From Halolamina litorea (GTDB lineage Archaea; Halobacteriota; Halobacteria; Halobacteriales; Haloferacaceae), in the NCBI RefSeq assembly GCF_026616205.1, contig NZ_JANHGR010000001.1, positions 1,240,001 through 1,304,000 of the forward strand: DNA of 64,000 nt, given 5' to 3'. The stretch's first letter is position 1, and the number at the start of each line of letters is the position of its first letter. Shown here in pieces: positions 26,358 through 35,550 of the stretch. Below the pieces are notes generated by a model that was not told the origin of the DNA, ran no database searches, and worked only from the letters and a program-made list of their open reading frames with translations. Made by a program: the position numbers and the translations under genes.

Positions 26358-26828
26358 CTACAGTTCGACGCCCGGCGGGATCAGGCTCTCCTCGCGGAGG
26401 AACTCCCCGTCCGCGTCGTAGACGAGGAACGTCCCCTTCTCGTAGCTGACCAGTTCCTCGCCGTCGACCGACAGCACGGCGCGGTAGCCGCCGTCCTCGT
26501 CGTTCTCGCCGAACTCGCGGGCGGCGTCGATGAACCGCAACACGTCGTCGGCGGTCTCGTTGAGTTCGAGGACGTACTCGCCGGTCACCCGGTTGGTCAC
26601 GGAGACGACGCCGGGGGCGGGCCCCTCGCCCGCGAGGGGTTCTTGCAGCCGGAACGCCACGTCGACGTCCTCGCCGGCGAGCAGGTCGCCGTCGGCGTCG
26701 CTGAGGCGCTCCCGGAGCATCTCTTCCGGGCCGCTGAACTCGATCTCGACCAGCGGCTGGGCGGGGGCGCCTCCCGCCTCCGCCCAATCGACGTTCGTCA
26801 CGTCAAGTTCGAAGTAGTCGCGCCTCAT
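26358..26828 (-). CDS. Haloarchaeal DUF5793-like protein
   Basis: A 156-residue soluble protein starting MRRDYFELDVTNVDW, with LVEIEFSGPEEMLRERL and DGDLLAGEDVDVAFRLQEPL. I associate this pattern with the haloarchaeal family DUF5793, from memory. No function known. ATG 26828 is supported by a tttagg element about 30 nt upstream. Divergent from the pilus ATPase across a 192-nt gap. Confidence 0.7.
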   Translation of the reverse strand: MRRDYFELDVTNVDWAEAGGAPAQPLVEIEFSGPEEMLRERLSDADGDLLAGEDVDVAFRLQEPLAGEGPAPGVVSVTNRVTGEYVLELNETADDVLRFIDAAREFGENDEDGGYRAVLSVDGEELVSYEKGTFLVYDADGEFLREESLIPPGVEL

Positions 26829-27020
26829 TCGATGGCCGATAGTTAGCGATGAGCACCTAAAACCGTGACGCCCGTGTGTGGTCTCGACCGCGCCGATGGC
26901 GAGCCGGCGGACCGGCCTCCCGGGACGCACGTTGCCCGCCGAAAATTCCCGCCCGGACTGGCGTTCGGCCGGGGCGCACACATTTAAGTCCGCCCCACCG
27001 GTAGCCCAGACAACTACGGC

Positions 27021-28676
27021 ATGTCGGGGGAGCTTATCGACGGGTCCGACTTCGGAGACACGCTATCGGACCTCAGGCGCCGGATCTCCCGAACCGTGGA
27101 GATGCTTCGGGGCTCCGAACTCGAGACCCGGCCGTTCCGCCCCGGCGAGGACGGCCCCCTCGCCGTCTTCGAGGTACCCGAGGGCCACGAGGAGGTCGAC
27201 CGCTACTGGGTCAACGCCCCCTACGCCTACGTCGTCATCACCCACGACCCCGACGCCAGCGAGCACATGTACCACGCCGTCGAACCGGACCTCGACGAGT
27301 TCGAGACGCTGTTGCTGCGCCGTGTCGTCGAGGACATCCGCGACCCGCTGCTCTACCGCGCCTCCCAGACCGACGCCGACGAGGAGACCCTCCGGGAGGA
27401 GCTCTCGGGGCTGCTCGAACAGTACGGCGTCGAGGCGGACATGGGGACGTTCCACTCCCTGCTCTACTACCTCGTCCGGGACTTCCGCGGGTTCGGGAAG
27501 GTCGACCCGCTGCTCAACGACAACCACATCGAGGACATCTCGTGTGACGGCTACGACCTCCCAATCTTCGTCTACCACGACGACTACACCGACATCGAGA
27601 CGAACGTCGTCTTCGAGGCCGAGGCCCTCGACAACTACGTCATCCGGCTGGCCCAGCAGTCCGGCCGCCACATCTCCGTCGGCGACCCCATCGTGGAGAC
27701 AACGCTCCCCGACGGCTCGCGTGCGGAACTCGCCCTCGGCGAGGAGGTCACCCCCCGCGGGTCGGCGTTCACCATCCGACAGTACGCCGAGGAGCCGTTC
27801 ACACCCATCGACCTGATCAACTACGAGACGTTCACTATCGGCGAGATGGCGTACTTCTGGCTCTGCATCGAGCACAACAAGTCGCTCATCTTCGCCGGCG
27901 GGACGGCGTCGGGGAAGACCACCTCGATGAACGCCGTCTCCATGTTCATCCCGCCGCGGGCGAAGGTGCTCACCATCGAGGACACCCGCGAACTCTCGCT
28001 GTACCACGACAACTGGCTCTCCTCGGTCACCCGGGAACGACTCGACGAGGGGACCGACATCGACATGTACGACCTGCTGCGCTCGGCGCTGCGCCACCGG
28101 CCGGAGTACATCGTCGTCGGCGAGGTCCGCGGGGAGGAGGCCGTGACGCTGTTTCAGGCGATGAACACCGGCCACACGACGTTCTCGACGATGCACGCCG
28201 ACTCCATCCAGACGGTCATCAACCGCTTGGAGAACGAGCCGATCAACGTCCCGCGGGCGATGGTCCAGAGCCTCGACATGATCTCCATTCAGGTGCTGAC
28301 CCGGAAGGGCGAGGAGCGCGTCCGCCGCGCCAAGACCATCGGCGAGATCGGGGGCATCGACCAGCGTACCGGCGAACTCGACTACTCCGCGTCGTTCCGG
28401 TGGGAGGCCGACACCGACACCGTCCGTCGACAGGACTCGTCGCTACTCGACGAGATACAGGACGAGCGAGGGTGGAGTCGGTCGGAACTGCTCGAAGAGG
28501 TCCGCAACCGCGAGCGGTTCCTCGAGTTCCTCCAGAAGCGCGGTATCACCGACTACCGGGCGTTCACGGCGCTGATCAACGAGTACTACGCCCACCCCGA
28601 GCGGGTGATGGAGCGCGTCGAGGCCGCCGACGTCGACCTCTCGGCGGGTGACGACCTCGCCGACGCGGTGGAGTGA
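27021..28676 (+). CDS. pilB: Type IV pilus/archaellum-like assembly ATPase (PilB/TadA family)
   Basis: A 551-residue cytoplasmic hexameric ATPase that powers pilin assembly. The Walker A motif is GGTASGKTTS (about residues 291-300), followed by the Asp box TIEDTRELSLY, Walker B region YIVVGEVRGEEA and the His box HTTFSTMHADS. An N-terminal domain of about 150 residues precedes it. The ATG at 27021 lies about 38 nt after tttaag, so a short leader is likely. The stop overlaps the next gene's ATG (TGATG), forming a pilB-pilC pair. No pilin or prepilin peptidase is adjacent, so the pilins are encoded elsewhere. Confidence 0.93.
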   Translation: MSGELIDGSDFGDTLSDLRRRISRTVEMLRGSELETRPFRPGEDGPLAVFEVPEGHEEVDRYWVNAPYAYVVITHDPDASEHMYHAVEPDLDEFETLLLRRVVEDIRDPLLYRASQTDADEETLREELSGLLEQYGVEADMGTFHSLLYYLVRDFRGFGKVDPLLNDNHIEDISCDGYDLPIFVYHDDYTDIETNVVFEAEALDNYVIRLAQQSGRHISVGDPIVETTLPDGSRAELALGEEVTPRGSAFTIRQYAEEPFTPIDLINYETFTIGEMAYFWLCIEHNKSLIFAGGTASGKTTSMNAVSMFIPPRAKVLTIEDTRELSLYHDNWLSSVTRERLDEGTDIDMYDLLRSALRHRPEYIVVGEVRGEEAVTLFQAMNTGHTTFSTMHADSIQTVINRLENEPINVPRAMVQSLDMISIQVLTRKGEERVRRAKTIGEIGGIDQRTGELDYSASFRWEADTDTVRRQDSSLLDEIQDERGWSRSELLEEVRNRERFLEFLQKRGITDYRAFTALINEYYAHPERVMERVEAADVDLSAGDDLADAVE

Positions 28677-30775
28677 TGCTCTGGGTTCTGCCGCTCCTAC
28701 TCGCCGTCGCGGTCGTGCTCCCGTTGGCGCTCGAGCAGGTGAGTCGCCCGACCCGACTGCTCGTCTCCCGGGCCGCGCTCTCGCTGTTCGGGGAGTACGT
28801 CGCCAACGAGAGCCCGCGGAAACAGGACCAGCAGTCCCGACTGCGGGCGGCCCACGTCGAGACGACCCACCGTGTCTACGCCGCACGGACGCTGCTGTAC
28901 AGCCTCCTGCTGGGAGTCAGCGGTAGCATCTTCGGCGTCTACGGCGCCGCCGCGCTCCTGTTCGTGCTCCAGGTCAGCGGCGAGGCGGTCCGAGCACAGC
29001 TACCGGCCGCGCTGGGGTTCCTCTCGGACCTCACTCAGGTGACCGAACTTGCGCTCACGGAGCTGTTCACGCTAGTGTTCGTCTTCAGCGCGACCGTCGG
29101 CACCGCGCTGGCGTTCGGCGTCTACTACTTCCGGTGGGCGATGCTGGACGAGCGCGCCGACACGCGAGCGACGGCGATCGAGGCCACCCTCCCCCGAACG
29201 ATCGCCTTCGTCTACGCGCTCTCGCGGTCGGGGATGGCGTTCCCGGCGATCCTGGACACCCTGACACGGAACCGAGAGGTGTACGGGGAGGCCGCCGTCG
29301 AAATCGGCGTCGCGGTCCGGGACATGAACACGTTCGGCACCGACGTGCTGAGCGCGCTCGACCGCATGGCCAGTCGGACACCCAGCGAGAGCCTGGAGGA
29401 GTTCGGCGAGAACCTCGCGTCGGTTCTGGGGTCGGGCCAGTCGCTCTCGAACTTCCTCAAGGGCCAGTACGACCGCTATCAGGAGGAGGCGGAGGCCCAG
29501 CAGCGCCAGTACCTCGACTTGCTGTCGACGTTCGCCGAGGCGTACGTCACGGTGTTCGTCGCCGGCCCGCTGTTTTTCATCACCATCCTCGTCGTGATCG
29601 GGCTGGTGTTGCAGGACACGCTGGCGCTGTTGCGGGTCGTGGTCTACCTCGGCATCCCGCTGGCGAGCGTGGCCTTCATCGCCTACATCAACAGCACCAC
29701 TAAGACGATCAGCGGCACACTGGGCGGCGAACGCGACGAGATCCCGTCGATCGAAATCAGCGGCGTCACCGACGTCGACGACCCGGTCACTGACGGCGGC
29801 GTCGAGGCGTCGACGGTCGACGACGGCTGGGGGGCCAGCCGCGAGCGCCTCGCCGCCTACGACCGCTTCGAGTCGGTGCTCGGCTGGCTCCGGAGCCCCG
29901 GCGAACTCGTCCTGCGGAACCCCGAGTACAGCTTCGTCCTCACCGTCCCGGTCGGCTTGGTTTGGGTCGGCCTCCGGAGTGGTTCGATCCCGATCGCCCC
30001 GCTCGCGGCGCTGCGAACAATCGACACGCCGCTCGTCGAGGCGACGCTGTTCGGAACCGGCGTGTTCGCGCTCCTGTACGAGATCCACAAACGACGGGTA
30101 CGGGCGATCGAGAAGGTGATCCCGGACTTCATCGACCGGCTGGCGAGCATCAACGACGCCGGCGTCAGCATCGTCCAGAGCATGGAGCGACTCACCCGGT
30201 CCGACCTCGACGCCATGACCCCCGAACTCCAGCGTGCCTGGCAGGACGTCCGCTGGGGCGCCGACGTGCGGGCGGCGTTCCGCCGGATGGAGCGCCGGAT
30301 CGACTCGCCGATGATGACCCGGGCGACGGTGCTGATCACGAACGCGATGGCCGCCAGCGGCGAGATCGCCCCCGTTCTGGAGATCGCCGCCGACGAGGCC
30401 CGGGCGAGCCGTCGGCTCCAACGCGAGCGACGACAGGAGATGCTGACGTACATGATGGTGATCTACATCTCCTTTTTCGTCTTCATCGGGATCGTGTTCG
30501 CGCTCTCCTCGTCGTTCATCCCGGCGATCGACAACGCGGAGCTCGGCGGCGTCGGGAGCGGCGGCGTCCCCGGCGGGGTCACGGGCGGCGTGTTCAGCGG
30601 CCTCGGGACCGTCGATACGGCCGCCTACACGCTGTTGTTCTTCCACGCCGCCGTGATGCAGGCGGTCTTCTCGGGGCTCGTCGCGGGCCAACTGGGCGAG
30701 GGATCGCTCTCCGACGGCGCCAAACACGTCGTCGTCCTGTTGACCCTGACCGTCATCGCGTTCGTCTTCCTGTAG
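28676..30775 (+). CDS. pilC: Type IV pilus platform protein (PilC/TadC, T2SF family)
   Basis: A 699-residue integral membrane protein with two T2SF (TadC) domains, each a cytoplasmic helical bundle followed by membrane helices. In repeat 1 the core is ATLPRTIAFVYALSRSGMAFP near residues 165-185. In repeat 2 it is VIPDFIDRLASINDAGVSIVQ near 480-500. The haloarchaeal PilC has this double structure. It anchors PilB at the membrane. The start ATG overlaps the pilB stop; a GTG one codon earlier is an alternative. Confidence 0.92.
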   Translation: MLWVLPLLLAVAVVLPLALEQVSRPTRLLVSRAALSLFGEYVANESPRKQDQQSRLRAAHVETTHRVYAARTLLYSLLLGVSGSIFGVYGAAALLFVLQVSGEAVRAQLPAALGFLSDLTQVTELALTELFTLVFVFSATVGTALAFGVYYFRWAMLDERADTRATAIEATLPRTIAFVYALSRSGMAFPAILDTLTRNREVYGEAAVEIGVAVRDMNTFGTDVLSALDRMASRTPSESLEEFGENLASVLGSGQSLSNFLKGQYDRYQEEAEAQQRQYLDLLSTFAEAYVTVFVAGPLFFITILVVIGLVLQDTLALLRVVVYLGIPLASVAFIAYINSTTKTISGTLGGERDEIPSIEISGVTDVDDPVTDGGVEASTVDDGWGASRERLAAYDRFESVLGWLRSPGELVLRNPEYSFVLTVPVGLVWVGLRSGSIPIAPLAALRTIDTPLVEATLFGTGVFALLYEIHKRRVRAIEKVIPDFIDRLASINDAGVSIVQSMERLTRSDLDAMTPELQRAWQDVRWGADVRAAFRRMERRIDSPMMTRATVLITNAMAASGEIAPVLEIAADEARASRRLQRERRQEMLTYMMVIYISFFVFIGIVFALSSSFIPAIDNAELGGVGSGGVPGGVTGGVFSGLGTVDTAAYTLLFFHAAVMQAVFSGLVAGQLGEGSLSDGAKHVVVLLTLTVIAFVFL

Positions 30776-30793
30776 CCACCCCTCGATCCAGCC

Positions 30794-31426
30794 ATGACCC
30801 ACGCCGGCCACACCTACGACCGCATCGCCGCGCACTTCTCGAAGACCCGCGAGTACGCCTGGCCCGAGATCGAGTCGTTCCTCGAGGGGCGCTCGGGTGA
30901 CCTCGCACTCGACCTGGGCTGCGGGAACGGCCGTCACGCCGAGACCCTCGCGTCCCACGCCGACCGCGTCGTCGGCGTCGACGCAAGCACGGGGCTGCTC
31001 GCCGAAGCCGCGAGCCGCGCCGCCGAACGCGGGTTCGACCCGGACCTCGTCGCCGGCGACGCCGCGGCGATCCCGCTGCGGACCGACACCGTCGACCTCG
31101 CGGTCTACGTCGCCACGCTCCACCACCTGCGGCCCCGCGAGCGGCGACTGGCCAGCCTGAACGAACTGTCTCGCACCCTCGTGCCGGGCGGCCGTGCGCT
31201 CGTGAGCGCGTGGAGCACCGAACACTCGACGTTCGACGACGAGGATACCGACGGCTCGGGACTGGACACGGAGGTGGACTGGACCCTGCCCGGCGGCGAG
31301 ACGGTGGGGCGGTTCTACCACGTCTACGACCCCGAGGAGTTCGAACGCGACCTGGAAGACAGCGATCTGGAGCTACTGGAGTGGGAGCTTTCGAGCGGGA
31401 ACTGTTACGCGGTGGTCTCGGCCTGA
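30794..31426 (+). CDS. Class I SAM-dependent methyltransferase, Trm9-like
   Basis: A 210-residue Rossmann methyltransferase. Motif I is ALDLGCGNGRHAETL (residues about 38-52), motif II VVGVDAS and motif IV VYVATLHHL. The C-terminal RFYHVYDPEEFERDL resembles the end of Trm9/ALKBH8-type tRNA wobble-uridine methyltransferases, so tRNA is a plausible substrate. That substrate is inferred. 18 nt after pilC on the same strand. Confidence 0.82.
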   Translation: MTHAGHTYDRIAAHFSKTREYAWPEIESFLEGRSGDLALDLGCGNGRHAETLASHADRVVGVDASTGLLAEAASRAAERGFDPDLVAGDAAAIPLRTDTVDLAVYVATLHHLRPRERRLASLNELSRTLVPGGRALVSAWSTEHSTFDDEDTDGSGLDTEVDWTLPGGETVGRFYHVYDPEEFERDLEDSDLELLEWELSSGNCYAVVSA

Positions 31427-31499
31427 TCGGCGTCGACGGAGCGACGGGAGCCCACCGCCGCCGTCGGGCTTTTGGCCCGCTCGCGCCTACGCCCGGGTA

Positions 31500-32183
31500 A
31501 TGGATGCCGCCATCGTGACCGTCGGCGACGAACTGCTCACCGGCGACACCGAGAACACCAACGCGACGTGGCTCTGTGGGACCCTCGACGACCGCGGCGT
31601 CGACGTGGAACGGGTCACCACCGTCCCGGACCGCGTGAGCGACATCGCCCGCGTCGTCAACGAGTACCACGCCGAGTACGACGCCGTGCTGGTCACCGGC
31701 GGCCTCGGCCCGACCCACGACGACGTCACGATGGACGCCGTCGCCGCCGCATTCGGCCGCGAGGTAGCGCCGAACGAGGAGGCTCTCGCGTGGCTGGAGG
31801 CGGAAGGCGGCTACGCGGCAGACGACCTGGCGACCGGCACAGCCGAACTCCCCGTCGACGCGCGGCCGCTCCACAACACCGAGGGTGTTGCGCCGGGCGC
31901 CGTCGTGGAGTCCTGTTACGTGTTCCCCGGCGTGCCCGACGAGATGCACGCGATGTTCGCCGGCGTCGCCGAGGAGTTCGAGGGCGAGCGCACCTACGTC
32001 GAGAGCGTCGAGACCAGCGAGCCAGAGAGCGCGCTGCTCGACCGGCTCTCGGAGGTACAGGAGCGCTTCGAGGTCAGCGTCGGCTCCTACCCGGGGGAGT
32101 CGGTGACGCTGAAAGTGACCGCGACCGAGCCCAGCGAGGCCCGCCGCGCGGCCGAGTGGCTCGACGAGCGCGTCGAAGCTTGA
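31500..32183 (+). CDS. CinA-type molybdopterin-binding domain protein
   Basis: A 227-residue protein with the MoaB/MogA-like fold of CinA: MDAAIVTVGDELLTGDTENTN, VLVTGGLGPTHDDVTMDAVAAAFG and YVFPGVPDEMHAMF. It lacks the C-terminal nicotinamide-nucleotide amidase domain of bacterial CinA, as is normal in archaea. Family members include ADP-ribose pyrophosphatases; the activity here is not proven. A gcttttgg box lies about 27-30 nt upstream of the ATG. Confidence 0.88.
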   Translation: MDAAIVTVGDELLTGDTENTNATWLCGTLDDRGVDVERVTTVPDRVSDIARVVNEYHAEYDAVLVTGGLGPTHDDVTMDAVAAAFGREVAPNEEALAWLEAEGGYAADDLATGTAELPVDARPLHNTEGVAPGAVVESCYVFPGVPDEMHAMFAGVAEEFEGERTYVESVETSEPESALLDRLSEVQERFEVSVGSYPGESVTLKVTATEPSEARRAAEWLDERVEA

Positions 32184-32297
32184 CTAGCGGTAGAACGCCA
32201 TCGTCCACGCCACGACGAACGCGACCGACAACAGGAGTGCGACGCCGCCGGTCAGCGCGGGATCGAGCGAGACACCCTCGACGGAGGTCTGAAGCAT
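32184..32297 (-). CDS. 37-residue single-helix membrane protein
   Basis: MLQTSVEGVSLDPALTGG followed by a hydrophobic helix ALLLSVAFVVAWTMAFYR. One membrane span with a charged C-terminal end. An AT-richer box (gctaag) lies about 30 nt upstream of the ATG at 32297, and the codons end in G/C as in real genes. Convergent with the CinA-like gene. Function unknown. Confidence 0.5.
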   Translation of the reverse strand: MLQTSVEGVSLDPALTGGVALLLSVAFVVAWTMAFYR

Positions 32298-32438
32298 AGC
32301 CCGCGATTGGACCGACCGGCGCTTAGCTTTGGTGGTCTTCTTCGTGCCCCCGTCACGGTCACACGCCGTCGACGGCGCCGCCCCGGACCGTGTCGCCGTC
32401 TCCGGACCCGTTTTCCCACCGCCCCGCCAACGGCCCGT

Positions 32439-33503
32439 ATGCACGTTGGCTTCGTCCTCAACCCCATCGCGGGTATGGGTGGCCGCGTCGGCCTGAAAGG
32501 GACCGACGGGAAGGTCGCGGAGGCCCGCGAACGCGGCGCCGAACCCCGCGCCCCACAGCGCGCCGAACGCGCGCTCGCCGAACTCGCCGAGCGACTGCCC
32601 GACGCCGAGATCTCCACGTGGGGCGACCCGATGGGCGAGTCGGCGGTCCGTGCGGCGGGCTACGAACCCGACGTACTCGGCGAACCCGATGCCGACGAAA
32701 CGAGGTCGGCCGACACCCGCGCCGCCGTCGACGCCTTCCTCGACGCCGGCGTCGATCTGGTGCTGTTCGTCGGCGGCGACGGCACCGCCGCGGACGTGGC
32801 CGAAGCCCTCGAAGGGACCGACACGCCGATGCTCGGGATCCCGGCGGGCGTGAAGGTCTACTCCTCGGTGTTCGCCGTCTCGCCGGAGGACGCCGCCTAC
32901 ATCCTCGCGAGCTACGAGCGCACCGAGCGCCGGGAGGTCATGGACATCAACGAGGACGAATACCGCGAGGGCGAGGTCAACCCCGAACTCCGGGCGGTCG
33001 CGCGGGTGCCCGTCGCCGAGGCGATGCAGTCCTCCAAACAGCTCGGCGGCGGCACCGTCGAGGCGCTCGCGGCGGGCGTCGCCGACGACATCCGCGCCGA
33101 ACCGGAGCGGACCTACGTTCTCGGCCCGGGCTCGACGGTCGGGACGATCAAGGACGAACTGGGCTTCGCGGGCTCGCCGATCGGCGTCGACGTGTGGCGC
33201 GACGGCGAGGTGGTCGCCAAGGACGCCACCGAAGCGGAGATCCTCGACGCGCTTGGCGACGACAACGTCATCGTCGTCTCCCCCATCGGCGGCCAAGGGT
33301 TCGTCTTCGGCCGCGGGAACCCACAACTCTCGCCCGACGTGATCCGGCAGTGTGACGTGACCATCGTCGCCTCGCGGGCGAAACTGGACGGTGTAAGCGT
33401 GCTCCGGGCCGACACGGACGACCCGGAACTGGACGAGGAGCTACAGGGTTGGTGGAAGGTCCGCGTCGGGAAGTTCGAGACGCGGATGATGAAGCTGGTA
33501 TAG
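32439..33503 (+). CDS. ATP-NAD kinase family protein (large haloarchaeal type)
   Basis: A 354-residue protein with the kinase signature FVGGDGTAADVAEAL (about residues 108-122), opening MHVGFVLNPIAGMGGRVGLKG. It is longer than canonical NAD kinase (about 280) and lacks its GSTAY substrate loop in usual form. It belongs to the AcoX/NAD-kinase-like group with GIPAGVKVYSSVFAVSP. The substrate may differ from NAD. ATG 32439 begins the conserved fold, so earlier in-frame starts are rejected. Confidence 0.85.
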   Translation: MHVGFVLNPIAGMGGRVGLKGTDGKVAEARERGAEPRAPQRAERALAELAERLPDAEISTWGDPMGESAVRAAGYEPDVLGEPDADETRSADTRAAVDAFLDAGVDLVLFVGGDGTAADVAEALEGTDTPMLGIPAGVKVYSSVFAVSPEDAAYILASYERTERREVMDINEDEYREGEVNPELRAVARVPVAEAMQSSKQLGGGTVEALAAGVADDIRAEPERTYVLGPGSTVGTIKDELGFAGSPIGVDVWRDGEVVAKDATEAEILDALGDDNVIVVSPIGGQGFVFGRGNPQLSPDVIRQCDVTIVASRAKLDGVSVLRADTDDPELDEELQGWWKVRVGKFETRMMKLV

Positions 33504-33557
33504 CGCGGAACCTATCCGCGCCCGAACACTTACTTACTGACCGACAGTCTCTCGTGC

Positions 33558-33878
33558 ATGGATTGGCAGCCACTCGCACGCGGTGTCCTCCTCTACGGCG
33601 TCGCCGCCGCCGCGGGGCTCACGGTCACGCTGGTAGCGCTGGTGACGGGCAGCGAGCCCGCGCTGTTCGCGCTGATGCTCGGCGGGTTCGTCTGCCTGCT
33701 CTTCGGCTTCGGCGTACGGGACGTGCGACCCAACCACGTCGGCCCCGGTGCCGGCGACGACGTACCGCGTGTCAACGCCCGGTTCCGGCGACAACTGCCG
33801 ACGGACCTGATCCTGGCCTGCTACGGCGTCGGCCTCGCCGTGCTCTCGTTCGGCGGGATGACGGTGGTCGCCGGTTAG
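33558..33878 (+). CDS. Small membrane protein of unknown function
   Basis: A 106-residue protein with three hydrophobic helices: GVLLYGVAAAAGLTVTLVALV, LFALMLGGFVCLLFGFGV and a C-terminal ILACYGVGLAVLSFGG. A polar loop of about 30 residues lies between the second and third. No family recognised. Convergent with the mevalonate gene, overlapping it by 4 nt. Confidence 0.68.
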   Translation: MDWQPLARGVLLYGVAAAAGLTVTLVALVTGSEPALFALMLGGFVCLLFGFGVRDVRPNHVGPGAGDDVPRVNARFRRQLPTDLILACYGVGLAVLSFGGMTVVAG

Positions 33879-34873
33879 AACAGCGCGTCGCTTTCATCCA
33901 GCAGTTCGGCGGGCCCGCCGATCTCCCAGACTTCCGTCTCGACGCCCGTCTCGGCGACTTTCTCCTCGACCACGTCGGCGTACTCCGCGGTCGTGTTGAC
34001 GTACACCGAGGCGCCGGTGTCCGTCGAGAAGTAGACCGGGACGCCGGTCTCGCGCAGTTCGCGGACGGCGTTGAACACGGCGATGGTCTCGGGCTTCCAG
34101 TAGACCCAGCCAGAGGGCCCGGTCATCGTCGTCGCCGTCAGCGAGAGCGAGTCGTGTTCCGCGGTGCCGAAGATGCGGTGGAAGCTCCCCTCGCGGAGCG
34201 CGTCGCGCATCTCGACGAGCTGGTCCTGCACGTGCGCGAGCCGTGCGTCGAACATGTGGCTCGCCTCTGCTTCCTTGTGGGCCTCCTCGGTCTCCTTGTA
34301 GGCGGGGACGAGCGCGGTGACGATCCGGAGGTCCTCCTCGGGGTCGAACCCGTCCTCGCCCTCGCCCGTCGGGAGGCGGTGGGACCGGCAGTCCTTGTCG
34401 TTCAGCCCGGCCGAGAGGTCGGAGTAGGCGCCCGTGACCGCGCGGGCCGCCGACGACGAGCCGCGGCGGGCGATCGTCGAGATCTCGGGCCGGGTGAGGT
34501 CCATCCCGGCGGCTTCGCTGGCGGCCATCGCCAGCGCTGCGAAGCCCGAGGAGGAGGAGCCGAAGCCGACGTTCGAGGGGAAGGAGTTCTCGCTCTCCAT
34601 TCGGACCGCGTGGTCGATGCCCGCGAGGTCGCGGACGTGATCGAGCACGTGGCGGATGCGTTCGGCGCCGCGGCCGTCGACGCCCTCGCCGTCGATGATG
34701 TAGGTGTCGTCGCCGGCATCGGGGAGGAACTCGACGGTCGTCGTCGTGTTCGAGGGGGCGGTACAGACGCTGATCGAGTCGTGGTAGGGGAGGCGAAGCT
34801 CCGTGTCGCGCATCCCGTGGTACTTCACGAGGCCCTGAATGGGGTGGGCCCGCGCGGTGGCTTTGTGGGACAT
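33875..34873 (-). CDS. mvaD: Phosphomevalonate decarboxylase (MvaD family)
   Basis: A 332-residue GHMP-fold enzyme of isoprenoid synthesis. Landmarks are AHPIQGLVKYHGMRD, FPSNVGFGSSSSGFAALAM (ATP loop), RRGSSSAARAVTGAYSDL and YFSTDTGASVYVN. In Haloferax volcanii the homologue acts on mevalonate 5-phosphate rather than the diphosphate, ahead of isopentenyl phosphate kinase, and I apply that here. The product feeds archaeal lipids, carotenoids and menaquinone. Cytoplasmic, monocistronic. Confidence 0.9.
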   Translation of the reverse strand: MSHKATARAHPIQGLVKYHGMRDTELRLPYHDSISVCTAPSNTTTTVEFLPDAGDDTYIIDGEGVDGRGAERIRHVLDHVRDLAGIDHAVRMESENSFPSNVGFGSSSSGFAALAMAASEAAGMDLTRPEISTIARRGSSSAARAVTGAYSDLSAGLNDKDCRSHRLPTGEGEDGFDPEEDLRIVTALVPAYKETEEAHKEAEASHMFDARLAHVQDQLVEMRDALREGSFHRIFGTAEHDSLSLTATTMTGPSGWVYWKPETIAVFNAVRELRETGVPVYFSTDTGASVYVNTTAEYADVVEEKVAETGVETEVWEIGGPAELLDESDALF

Positions 34874-35013
34874 CTCTGTCGGGATTGCTCGGCGCCTCGG
34901 GTTAGACGTGTCGGTGCGGGTCCGCGTCGATGCTGTCGTCGCCCTCGGCGTCGACGGCCCGGCGCTCCGGGAGTCGCCGCCGGCTTGATGAACGCCCGGA
35001 CGGGAGGGACCGT

Positions 35014-35517
35014 ATGGTCGATCCCATCGTCATCGGCGGTGCCGTGGCGACGCTCGTGTTGCTCGCGTGTAGCGCCTTCTTCTCCAGTTCCGAGATCGCG
35101 ATCTTCTCGCTGCCGGTGGAGTCCGACACCGCCGACGAGGGTGGGAACGAACACGTTCTCGCGGCGCTCCGTTCGGACCCCCACCGGCTGCTGGTGACGC
35201 TACTGGTGGGGAACAACGTGGTCAACGTCGCGATATCGAGCATCATTACGGTGATCGTCGCCCGAGCGCTCGACCCGGGTGCCGCCGTCGTCGCGGCGAC
35301 CGTGCTCACGAGTACGCTCGTGCTGGTCTTCGGCGAGATCGTCCCGAAGGCTTACGGGCTGAGCAACGCCGCCGAGTGGTCGCTCACGGTCGCGCCCGCC
35401 ATCTCGCTCGTCGAACGGCTGCTCTCGCCGCTGATCACGGTGTTCGACTGGGTGAGCCGCGTGATCAGCGGGTTCATCGACGGCGAGGAGGACATCGAGC
35501 GCCCCTACATCGAGTAG
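35014..35517 (+). CDS. DUF21/CNNM-type membrane domain protein
   Basis: A 167-residue protein consisting only of the DUF21 membrane domain: ACSAFFSSSEIAIFSL, LLVTLLVGNNVVNVAISSI and LVFGEIVPKAYGL. These are hallmarks of CNNM/CorC-type Mg2+ or Na+ transporters. The cytoplasmic CBS pair and CorC_HlyC domains are absent, so this is a minimal form. ATG 35014 is chosen at the first hydrophobic segment. Ion specificity unknown. Confidence 0.85.
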   Translation: MVDPIVIGGAVATLVLLACSAFFSSSEIAIFSLPVESDTADEGGNEHVLAALRSDPHRLLVTLLVGNNVVNVAISSIITVIVARALDPGAAVVAATVLTSTLVLVFGEIVPKAYGLSNAAEWSLTVAPAISLVERLLSPLITVFDWVSRVISGFIDGEEDIERPYIE

Positions 35518-35550
35518 GAACCGGCCGCCAACGGCCGGCGGCTCGGCGTC

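Noticed and set aside
29072-31321. A 749-codon minus-strand frame opposite pilC and a methyltransferase
   Set aside because: Arg/Gly/Asp-rich composition without motifs, and antisense to recognised families.
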